DNA of 64,000 bases. Origin: Setophaga petechia. Taxonomy: Eukaryota > Chordata > Aves > Passeriformes > Parulidae. Below, in pieces: positions 48,783-60,032 of this stretch (the first letter of the stretch is position 1; every line of letters starts with the position of its first letter). Location: assembly GCA_024362935.1 (NCBI GenBank), contig JANCRA010000124.1, positions 744,001-808,000 of the forward strand, given 5' to 3'. The position numbers were made by a program, and so were the translations under genes. Under the pieces are notes generated by a model, which did not search any database, was not told the DNA's origin, and saw only the letters and a program-made list of their open reading frames with translations.

Positions 48783-51700
48783 GTAAGAAGGAGAAGAAAC
48801 TCATGGTGTTGTAAAATTCTGTAGAGATAAAAAAGGGTAACAGGTACATCTATATGTCAGCTGAAGAGGAAAAGCAAGATTTGCTCTTCACACTGGTACA
48901 TCATAATCCATGGTAACTTCTGTTGAAATATATTCAGTTGCTGAACCTCTCCAGTAGCATCACCTGACAGGTACCTCCCTCCCTTTCTTTCATGTTTGCC
49001 TCATGACATACATGAAGCACTGCCAGTATGTTCTTTCCACATTTACCTGTTAATCAACACTGCAGCCTGGCTCATCTGCACAGCCTCTTCTCTGACAGAA
49101 GAGCAGAATAAAAACTCTCCCTGTGCTGAACCCATAGGTAACAAGAGCTTGTAATACCCAAACTTTCAAGTCCTTTTATGACTATCATTTTCAAAAATTT
49201 GTAGGGGAAGTGATTAAGAACACACACCTTTAATCCTGTGTTTGTTGTGGCTGTAACAATGAAATTAATCCCTCTGAATTCTGTTCAGCATGCCACCACT
49301 GCCAAGGCAAACCAGTGCACCTATGAGTGCTGCAGTAAAACTGCCCAGGTGCAGCAGTTTGCAGCAAGTGTGGTGATTGATGGCTGAGAGCCCATCATAT
49401 GAACATCTGATCTCATGCCCAAATCTTCTGAGAGAAACATCTGGAGTTCTGTAACCTGAGAAACTATTTCCTATTTTGTAGTAAGAATTTTGTAATTCTT
49501 TCATAAAGAATTGCATGAAGAATTATAACCCAGTTATGGTATGAAACAAATCAGAGTACAAATAAATTAGTGAAGCTCAGGAATAAATCTGGTCAGAAAC
49601 TGCTAATTTGTTGGTTACTTCTCCAGTGGTGTTTGGAGACTTCCCAATAGATGAGAAAATTAGGGACGGTTGTGATTTCCTCATGGAAATGTATGGAAAA
49701 AAATTATTGAGATAAGACTCCATCTCTTCCCTGAATCACGTCTTTTAACATAGAGAAAGAAATAGCAAAGATACTCATAAATTCCTTGCTAATCCATTCA
49801 ACAATTCCTCTGAAAGGAGAATAAGTATATGAAACTAACAAAATTAATTCAAATTTTGGAGGTTTTTTAATGCTACAGAATAAAAATAGACTCAAGTTGA
49901 AACTCAATGCCAACTCCTATCTATCTTTTTTGTCTTCTTACCTGACACGTACAGTTAAACAGAGAGTTTAGTTATTTCATAGGAATTGTCTTCACAATAT
50001 CTCTATTGCTTGAAGATAGTAAGCGTGGAATATATGTCTACAAATGTAATCAGGAAAAAACATAGCAAAATGAAAGGATGAATGATGAATGTATAGTATC
50101 AGAGTTACTCTATCTTCTACTAAGCTAAAAAAGTCTCTGATTGGGTTTTAATCTTTCTGTTTCTGCTGTACTAGAAAACCTTATTATCAGTTCTTGTAAT
50201 TATAAGCATTTGTACTTCAGAATTTCTATGAATCCTAATTTCAGTTTATACTTTTTTGATCTTATGTTCCTTTCTATTGTCCTAACTTGCATTAAATTTT
50301 CTTTTCTGGAAGAAAATTCTTTAGTCTATAGAGATATTTGAGAAGCTATTTCAACTCAAGCTGGGCCCTGCTGATCCTCATCTTGTTCATACTCCTCCTA
50401 CAGGGCATCAGTGTCTTCTTGTTGAACGCCTTGTTGTTTCAGCTTACAAATCATACCCACATAAAGATCTTTAAACATGTTAAAAAATTCCATTATTTTC
50501 CCAACAAATCAGAGACAGAGTTAAAAGTTAAAAGCCTGAAACATTTCAATCTCTCCCAGGGGTTCTGCTTTATGAAAATAAGAACCTGTCTCATTTCCTG
50601 ATGGAGCCTTTCCTTTCTGTACCAGAGGCACTGTCATTGAACCTAGGGACTGGGAGATAGGAACTGCTAAGGACCTCCAAGGTCTTTAACCTTAACCTCT
50701 AAGTCTTAAAAATTTGCAAGCAAGCATGACAAAAACATAAATTTGGCACTGAAGTAACCATGACACCTTTCTGCACTCATTTTCAAATGACAGCCAGCTG
50801 GAAAAGCAGGGAAATAAAAGCCAGCTGTCTTTCTGGGAAGGACAGAAACAGGAACACGGTGGGCTGTGTCAAGATGACGTACATCTTCCTCCAGCATGTG
50901 TGTTACTGCTTAAGGAAGTCTGACAGCATTTCCAAATTCACAGGAACACAGTTTTCCCCAGGTTGCAGAAGGCTAAAGAGTAGTCTGCAAGACTTTAATT
51001 TCCTCCAGCAACAGGTGGACTTTGTTTAATTATTATCTAATTGTTATCTCTTCATGACAAAATTAAGTAGCATGAGCCACAAGTAATAATGATCTAAACC
51101 CCTACAGTATGTATTGGTTTCGAAAGTGTCTTTTTTCTATTTAAGATGCCTTTCCTGACACATAGAAATATGTCTATGACACTTTAAAATCAGAAAAAGT
51201 AGAGAATTGGGATTTTGGCTCTATCTTCCCAAACTTTATGCTTTAGAGGTGATATATAAAATCTGGAAGTGTGAGACATTGGGCTGGGTCCCTAGCTAGT
51301 CTGCATTAGCCTAGGCCTGTGTTAGCTTCCACCACAATTTACACCATCTGATGGTCTGCATGGCATTCTGTGGTGACACTGCCACTTCCACTTTACCCAT
51401 GAGCACGGCCTTGACACATTTTACTCACCACAGTAACTGATTCTACTTGGCACACACATACATCAAAACTAGCGATCCAGAACAAGATTGTCACAGTGTT
51501 TACTCAGCTATCATTGCAATCCCAGGTGCCAACAGAAACAAGGAAACATACGAGTTCCCATCTCTCTGATTGGGGGACATCAGCCAGTAAGCAGCACAAA
51601 GGTGCACAAGAAGTACCACTCATTTCCACTGAAGTCACACAAATGAAAAAGAAGGTAGGTTTGGTTAAGTCGTGTTTTAATCTGCCCACTGAGTGATGCA

Positions 51701-54700
51701 GCTTTTAACAATCCTGGCTGGACTAGAGGTGTATCTAAAATGGGTGAAAAAATGGGGTTTAAGTTGGACTGGGAGATTTTTAAAGCAACTGGTAAGGTTG
51801 TTTCTATGGAAAGAAGGCCCAAAACTTGCTATTCCAAATCATATTTAGGACTTTTTTGATCTATAACCTAGTTTCTAATTTTTGAAGTTTCTCTCCTTCC
51901 AGCTGAACCACTATGTGTCCCACAAAAAGAAAACAGCAAAAAGAAGATAAGAAATTATCAGAGATAAAAGCACGCAGTTTCAGAACAAGATTGTGTGAGA
52001 AGAAAGTTTTAAAAAAGGAAAAGGGCTTTAATACATGGCTCTGAAACACAAATTTTTTTAAATTAACTGATGACTTTCAAAGAAAGCATGCAAAAAGCAA
52101 CTTCTTTCTTGTTTGCTACTCACTGGGACAAATTCTGAGTTCTTTGTTTTCAGATGTTTTTCAGAATATGAATGAGCAAAAGTGAGACAGATTCTTATGC
52201 TGGGGAATCAGGAGAAAAATTGGTATGTGCAGCTTTTCCAAAAGCATCTGGTAAAGGTATTTGATCATTCTTCAGAGTGCTTGCAAGTCTGACTTTCCAG
52301 GAGCCCTGAGCATGTAAAAATCAGCAAAGAATGAGGAAACACAGTAGGATATAATTGCTGACAGAAAGAGAGAAGACAACACCCAGTGCTGTGTGATCAC
52401 TTAACCAAAAGGAACTCTCAAATCTCAAGGTGGAACATGCCATGCAGTTTTGTGGTGCAGTTTCTGTCCTCAACATGTTGCACATTAAAGACATTTTTTA
52501 TGAGAATATTAGCACATGTGGTGGTAACTCCAGGCACTCAGAAAAAAATAATCAAATTCAGCTCTCCCATTCCAAATCACATTGTGGTTATGGCCCTGTG
52601 TTATAAAGGTGTTTGTTATGGATTCCAGCTCCCCTGCTGTCAAATCTTTCACTCTTCCTGCACCTCAACCCCATCAAGGGCTAAATCCAAGAATTACTGC
52701 TGAATAAAGCAGTTTCGTGCCCACAAAATGAGTATTTTGTTCAAGCCATTTAAGACATATTTTACAACAAATCTTTTCATTACCAGAGGTATTTATAAAA
52801 TGTTTCACCTTTAGTCACACTTTGCAGATGCACTGTGTATAATATTAAGTTTGGTATTAGATGCACAACCCTTTATTTTTCCTTAAATGCTTAATCATTT
52901 TTAAACCACCCCATGTTGCTAAACATTACTAGTCAGGAATAAGTAAATATTTTTGTCCATAGCAGATTTTCATATTTAATCCTATTTACTTAGTATGTGA
53001 TCGGTTCTTTTTGAGAATAGAAAGTAAAGAAATTATGTCTGTATGTGTAAAGCTCCTTTAAAGCATTGGTTTCTTTATGGCATTTCCCTGTGAATTTTGG
53101 GAGTTTTTTAAAGATCAGCCATTGTATATTCTAAATGGGAGCTGTGGCATGCCCTTTTTACTTAATTAATATTCAACTAAGAATCTACCTTTGAGATGCA
53201 CACAGACCTAGAGATAATTATGCCACTGATCTTGCAAAAAACATTTCCTGCAATTTTTTTTTTCTTACAGTCCTAGAAGCCCCCACACATCTTGCTTGCA
53301 GAAGCAAATCTGGCTTGTTGAAACCAAACATGGTACAAACAGAAAGCATTACTCAGCCTTCAAAATTAATGTAATTTTAATTTTCTTCTCTGCTGAGCTT
53401 TGTCTCTTTTGTTACTGCAAATCAAAATAAAACCAAGATCAGTTCCTAGTGAGTGCCTCCTCTAAATTCCATATTGGCCCAGGAGGTGTGCTTGGAAATA
53501 ATGAAGTGAACTGCCCAGTGTCAAAACTATCTTTTCTCCAGGAAGATATAGGATCAAGGTGATTGAGTTGAAAACTCTGCCTGCTGATGTAGGACTCAAG
53601 ATGGATTAATAGAAGAACCTCATTTCCCTGTGTGGAAAGCCTTCTGTCTGTTAGAAAGAGAAAGGAATACCCCAATCCCCCACCTCCCCTCGCCTGCCTC
53701 CCGATCTAATTTCTAATATTAAACCTGACCCGGAGCTGACTCCATCTGCAATGCCATCTGACAAAGAGGTTCTGGGAAGAAACACAGAGTTGTAGCCGCC
53801 TCCTCTTCTTCTGATGATTCCTTTACTTGTGACCACTTATCTTCTAAGAAGTAAATTTATCCTACATTCCCTTCTAAGAAGTGAATCTGTCACCTTGTCA
53901 TGCTGGGGAGACTGAATTTTTCTTCTCTGCAGCAGGAAGCTGAACTTCACATCTGCCCTACACACAAGAGAAAACAGACTCTATGCTGCATACAGGGAGG
54001 AACCACTTGTGTATCCATGCTCTCAGACTTGCTTTACATGGCTTTTGCCTCATATGGGTATGAGAAGCAATGAATACAGCAGAAGAATAATGAAATGCTT
54101 AGCAATGAAATGGACTTTCACACTGACTTCAGTAAGCAAGCCAGGCTGCTCCAAGGTAGTGCAAATAAGTCTGTGGTCTGTGTGTGCCACCTGATGCTGT
54201 GCAGAGATGTCCTAGAATGCCAGGATGCTCTCACAAGGTATCTGCTTGTACAAGAGCAACTGCTGTGCGGTGTCCCAGATGCAGGTACTTTCACTGCTGC
54301 ACAGGGTGATACTGAGCAGCTGCAGATCTGGCCTGCCCCAGTGGGCAGTGACCTCATTAAATAGGGCAGAGTAAATTGGTGGGGTTGGGGGGAGGCTGTT
54401 TGTTCCTCTTACGCAGATGGAGAAGCTTCATCACATTTGCACCAGTTAGAAAGTATCATGCACTAGAAGACAAGTCACGAGTTGTCACCTGACCTTGTCC
54501 TTCTGTTTTTGCACCTTCCTCAGCTTCTGACAGTGAGCAAGGGAAGTACCTACAGGACAAAGTACTCCACATTCCTTGTTGTTAATTGGTTTACAATTTG
54601 CAGTAAACGCTTGGAAAATTCGTGGTATCAACAGTCACTGAGACGTTATAAAGTGTCCTTTCAAAAAAAACCCTTGTTGTGAGATCGATGTCATTCAAAT

Positions 54701-55387
54701 GAAGTCACTGAGAAAACCGAGTCAAATATACACTGATCCTTGTTAGTCATCCCCTAGTATTAGTTAATTATCAGAGAAGTTATGATAGGTTTCAAAATGT
54801 GAATAGACTGCACTGCATATTAACTATTATTCAAGATTTTTTTTTTGCAAGCAATATGGCAATGAGCTTTGGGGAAAATTTTCAGTTCTTTAAAGTCATT
54901 GAGTCACAATAGTTTCAATTTAGAAATCTTCTAATGTGACAACAAATTCAGGAGAAAGTTATCTAATACAACAAGATGGTTGTCTGGTTTTTGTCTGTTG
55001 TCTGTTGGTTGTCTGTTGATTGCTGTTTTGCAGCAAAAATCAGAAATCAATTTCACTGTGCCTCAGCTTTTACATGTCTCCAAGGAGCCAGTGCTTAGCA
55101 GACTTTGAATTAACAAGACCTAACTTCCTCTCTCCTCCTTCAAGTTTAATATAAGGCCCCAGGATGGGACAGTTCCTTTAACAAGGTAAATTCATTAAAA
55201 CATGTGATTGGAAAACATCCAGCTGACTTTGTCAGGCAATGACTGCCACACTGAAAGCTCACTCTGCAGTTGTGGCAGTGCCTGAAGACTCACACCTCCA
55301 GTATTTGAGGGTTTCTTACCCGCAGGAAATGTTGTGCACATCACACAGATTCATCTTGCTGGCATGGTTGAAAAAGTTGGGTTTTGG

Positions 55388-55404
55388 TTTTTTTTTTTTT
55401 TTTT
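55388..55404. repeat. poly(T) run, 17 bp
   Basis: Uninterrupted T homopolymer after GGTTTTGG. Confidence 0.9.
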
Positions 55405-55810
55405 GGCTACCTTACAAGATCTAAGGTACAGGGAATGAGGTTATGAGGTTCTGTCTCCTGCTCTCAGGTGGTCACACCCTCACTAACAACCATTTCTGAA
55501 CTTTCTGTCTGCTGATGAAAGATGATACACGCCAGAAGCCTCCGATTGTGCAACATTCAAAAAACAAAGACATGGCAAGAAGGCAGGATGAAATCTAGTT
55601 TTGCCAGTTCAGAGCTGTTTCTTGCTGCATCCTAGGAACTGAACAACATTAATAAATGCCAGGGCTACTAAAATAGGCAAACAGGCATTCCCTCTTTTAC
55701 TGGAATATAAAAGAATACCTCATTCTTAGTGTTTTTTCAAAGGGATATGCAAAAGCTTTGCACACACAGAGATATAGCACGCCATTTACTGAGGTTTCCC
55801 AAGGGAATTC

Positions 55811-56126
55811 AATCGCCGACGAGTGATGGGGGGGTATTTTGCAGGTTCCCGTGTTCATTTCAGTTTGCTCCAAAACCACAGCGCTGCGCGTCCCGTCCTC
55901 TCTGTCCCCCCTCAGGCGGCCGCACTTCCTCTAGATGGCACACGTACCTCTCCTAAAACTCGCACTCCCCTCCGACATGGCATTTGGCAGCTTTTCCAGC
56001 TTGCGAGTTTCAAAACAAATAGAAAGCAGCAGACCCGCTGCCCCGGCAGCGAGTGAGGCTGCAGACTCCGCAGGGAGAGGCTGGCCAGCCGGTGTGGTAT
56101 GAGGCACCGTGCTGGATATCCCCGGT
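55811..56126 (-). promoter_or_regulatory. CpG-rich block, possible promoter and first exon
   Basis: I count 21 CpG dinucleotides in about 315 bases, close to what base composition predicts, whereas the rest of the window is strongly CpG-depleted. The block includes GCGCTGCGCG and GGCGGCCGC. On the minus strand an ATG at 55978 with G at -3 (GCCATGT) starts the frame MSEGSASFRR, which meets a good donor, GAG|GTACGTG, with exon end at 55948. The frame is open upstream to 56170. These are the expected marks of an unmethylated promoter with a short first coding exon, but the peptide was not recognised and there is no partner exon in view. The strand is an inference from the donor. Confidence 0.35.
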
Positions 56127-57183
56127 AAAAGCAGTGATTGCAAAGAGTAAAGGCCTTCCTCAAAAAGCATATGCTTGAAACCTTGCAGTTGGCTTTGGAA
56201 TCTGGGGGTAGGGCATGGAAACGGTTGGACTGTTAAAGTAAAGTCAGTTTTATATGGATATTATAATATAACCACGTGAAGCTTATGGGAAAGCCTAGTT
56301 CTGCCCTGGAGCTGTCTCAGAGCAACCTTCCATCTCCCACAGACATGGAGAGGTCTGCTTACCATCAGCCCCAAAAGCAGAGCCATGTCTCTGTGTGTGC
56401 CAAGCCCCTTTACATGTGCTGCTCCTGCCTGGTCTATTTTTGCAACCCACATAGCCCATGATTGCATCTGACACGGGTATAAACACCACACATCCATTAA
56501 AAACATTATCCCATTGCTTGCCGGCATTAGCCATGGATGAACATTACATTGACCACATGCCCCGTTTCTCCACCACTGGGAGTTCCTCTCTTGCAGTAAT
56601 CTTGTTAATCACTTCCTCACTGTACTCTCTCCTCTGTGTTTGGAAGTCCTGGTGCTTAGTACTGATGTTTGAATATATACTGTTAAAAATATGGGGGTTT
56701 TGGGGGGAGAAGGGACAAACAAATAAGCAAACAGCCATATTATATTTATTTTACTCATACAACTTTATTCATACAACACTCACACTAATGGTGCTCTGTT
56801 TTGCTGTCACCTCGAGGCAACACCAGAGATATAATAGCACATAAAGCTAGGGTGACCACAGGCCATCACCATCATGGGCCATATAGGTATGCATACAATC
56901 AGAAAATGCAAAGGGATGAATTTAAGATTATAAGGTACTATTCTCAAAGTCTTCCAAAATTCTCCATTTTCTCAGTGCTGACTGTTAAGCAACTCATGTC
57001 TTTTAAAATTTGCTTTTTCAAAATCCGCATAAAACTTTGCTAGTCAGAACCCCTCACATTCAACTGGGTGGATGGAAAATCTATATTCAGCACACGTGGA
57101 GGAAATCTCATGCTTCACACATGCTGTAGAGACCTGAAAATGACACCAACCAAAACTCACCCCTTCTTGGGAGGCCAGCACTG

Positions 57184-57201
57184 CACCTGCTGCAGCAGGT
57201 G
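57184..57201. promoter_or_regulatory. 18-bp perfect palindrome with paired E-boxes
   Basis: CACCTGCTGCAGCAGGTG is its own reverse complement. It carries a CACCTG and a CAGGTG E-box, the type bound by ZEB, SNAI and E-proteins, around a CTGCAG core. Binding is not shown. Confidence 0.45.
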
Positions 57202-58157
57202 GTACACTCCTGCACCCAAGGTTTCTGCCTCTCAGCTTGGTACAGTCACAGCTTTGGTGCAGAAGGGCTGATGCAAGCCTGAAGAATGAAGACACGGCAA
57301 GCAGGCCCTAGGCTGGGATTTAATGGCTTTCCTCTGCAAAGGAGGCTGTCCTGCCAGCTGCAGGAACCCTGTCATTACTGTGAGGAATCAGACAGGAAGC
57401 TGCACTTCAGATGATGAAGTTTTGCTGAGTGAGGAATAGAAGAAGGGATCCTGAGCTGTAAAATGTTAGACTTGAAGGGAGCAGCTAGCACAATCAAGGA
57501 GATGTACTGCATTAGTACATTATGGGTCACTGCAAGATTACACAGCACGTGGAAGATGCATTAAACACAAGAGAAATCAGTAACTGGAAGGGAAGGAAAA
57601 CAAAACAAACCCTCAGCTTTCCCTTATTGTAAATAAAACCTTCTTTCCTTTTCAGAAGAAACTTTCAAGCAAATTTCGTACTTAAATAAAACTGGGAGTT
57701 AATAAATACAGCTTTATAGAGGACTGCACAGTGGTTAAGGGTATCTGAGACTTTAGGAATGGTAGCTTATGTGCAAGTATCCTATGACAGGATGGCACAG
57801 TGCCATTCCAGAGGCAAGAGAAAGCAAAACACCTGCGTTTCCTAAGCAGAGGCCTTTTGTGACTATGAAACTTGAAAACAAGAACATGTCCAAATGTGCT
57901 TAACAGTAGCCATCATAGGCTGTCCCCAGTCCCCAACAAAACAGCATGTGGTAATTAATTGTACCACACACAGCAGCTTGCACTGCTGCATCCACAGAGC
58001 ATCAAAAGCAGCAGATTAGGTACATACTCCTGCTATGCTCAGCAGCTGCTGTATAGCTAACTACTCGCCTCTGCAGGAAAGCAATGAAGGAATCAGAAGC
58101 TATTCAGCCCCTGAAATGGGATGCCAACGGTTGTTTGGCATCAAAATCACCCTGAGC

Positions 58158-58212
58158 TTTTTTCTTTTCTTTTCTTCTTTTTTTTTTTTTTTTTTTTGTT
58201 GGGTTTTTTTTT
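58158..58212. repeat. T-rich low-complexity tract
   Basis: TTTTC units run into an uninterrupted T run of about 20 bases, then GTTGGG and a further T run. Confidence 0.9.
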
Positions 58213-58698
58213 CCTCAGAAAAAGCCACCAATGCAGACTGGTAAATCTAATGTCTTTTCCTCACTCTGAGCACCCTCTGTGGCTCACAAACAGATGGTTG
58301 TGCTTTTGCTGGATTAATTTCACCAAAGTCTGTGGTGCTACAGTGACTATGTGTAACCAAGCTAAACAGAAATATGAAGAGAAATAATGAAATACAGCAT
58401 CATGAGAAACAAGGCTAGTCAAGTGACTCATTTTTTAAGAAAGCACCTTAAGGCTGCAAGTAGTGAGGAGCCTGCTATCACTCTGCACATAAAATCTCCA
58501 GAATCACAATGCCTCCTTGACCATGAGAAAACTGTACTTACTGTACTTGTTCATAAACAAAAATGTCTCAACCTACATTTCCACAGGATTGTCCTTTGAC
58601 AGGTAGACTTACCAAAGTTTTTCTAGAAAATGCTGCTAACATAAGAAATTTAAAATGCAATGTGACACAAGGCTTTCACAGACTTTACCACTACAATT

Positions 58699-58711
58699 AA
58701 AAAAAAAAAAA
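58699..58711. repeat. poly(A) run, 13 bp
   Basis: Uninterrupted A homopolymer in AT-rich DNA. Confidence 0.85.
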
Positions 58712-59564
58712 TAGCCAAAAAGGAGTTTTAATGACAGAAATCTTACAGCTTAACCAGTCTAATGAGAAAAAGATAAAACACAGACAACAGTGATCTCCTC
58801 AGGTAGTTTAGTTTGAAACCATATCATACTCTCTTTTTTGTTTAAAACCATGTAGTCTATGTATGTCTTACAAAATATGCCATTCTATTTGATGAGATCA
58901 TATGTGCACAAGAATTGCAGCGCTGCCATAAATTTGAGGTTACTTTAAAACATTTGTGCCAAAATTCTCAGATTTTACTGAGGTTGCCTTAAAATACTCG
59001 ATACTTAAAAGACACTTACTATCCCATCTACTCACTGACCCTTTGATGAATTCCAAGGCAAATCTCTTTCATTATTCTATTTCGAGACAGCATCTGTGTT
59101 CTCACGTTAAAAATACACCTACTTTATCTTCAGTCTAAGGTTGTGGCCTTTTAGAAACCAGCAGAATATCAAGGTAAATCTTTCCTGATCACATGGTGTC
59201 TCTTTGTAGCTTATTATGGATAAACAATAAACTAGAAATAATAAAAGTGTTTTATAGATGAATTTTGTATTTTGAGATTCTTGTATAGAAAACACCATCA
59301 GTAAATACTAAAATAACTGTACACGTGTAACGCAAGATTTGATTGCCTTATTAGTCCTGTTTTTCTGTGGAAGTTATTAACTTTCAACACCAGTTGTGCC
59401 TACAGACACAAACATAACACAAGCATCCCCTGAAATTGTTTAAAGAGAAGAGCACCTTACCAATAAAATTTAACAGTTGAAACCATAGAACCATAGAAAG
59501 GTTCTAGAAAGGAATCACAGAAAGGATACACTTCAGGTCACAACACATGAATCAGAAACATCAG

Positions 59565-59590
59565 TGTAATCCACATTAAAGTGGATTACA
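59565..59590. repeat. perfect inverted repeat, 10-bp arms
   Basis: TGTAATCCAC and GTGGATTACA flank a 6-base loop (ATTAAA). Confidence 0.85.
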
Positions 59591-60016
59591 GACAAAGACT
59601 AAATTGTGTTTTAGAAATGTAGGGAAGATATCTTTCCACTACCTGATCATCAACATTTCTGCAGTAAATACGCACTCTACCAAGCGCATGTTAAATGGAT
59701 CAATACTGCACACATAAGATGCACTCAGCATTTTACTGATTATTATTTTACTTGTATAAACATTTTGCAAACAAGTTATCTGGATAATGAGTCCTCCTGG
59801 GTGGTGCTGTACATAAAAACTGCAGAATAATAAAGAAATCCAAGCCTCAAACACCATTCCATCATCAGTCCTACTAAATACTGAATGTCTTCAATCAGAT
59901 CTACCATATCCCTAGGTTTGGCCTTGGTGCAAGTTCAGACCCAAAACTCATCCCTTGACGCTTTGAAGCTATCTGATATTACTTTTGCAGCATATCCTGA
60001 AGTTATAATACATATT

Positions 60017-60032
60017 AAAAAAAAAAAAAAAA
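60017..60032. repeat. poly(A) run, 16 bp
   Basis: Uninterrupted A homopolymer; no retroposed sequence recognised upstream. Confidence 0.9.

Larger units (their letters stand above)
48619..55810. other. gene-free stretch
   Basis: No gene or clear transposon was recognised. It contains one very short segment with strong splice borders (48747-48782), a GTCTGTT-rich low-complexity patch (about 54977-55020) and a 17-base T run (55388-55404). Confidence 0.5.

Noticed and set aside
59485..59530. AACCATAGAACCATAGAAAGG, resembling a minus-strand CR1 end
   Set aside because: Only the terminal wording is similar; no CR1 body follows.
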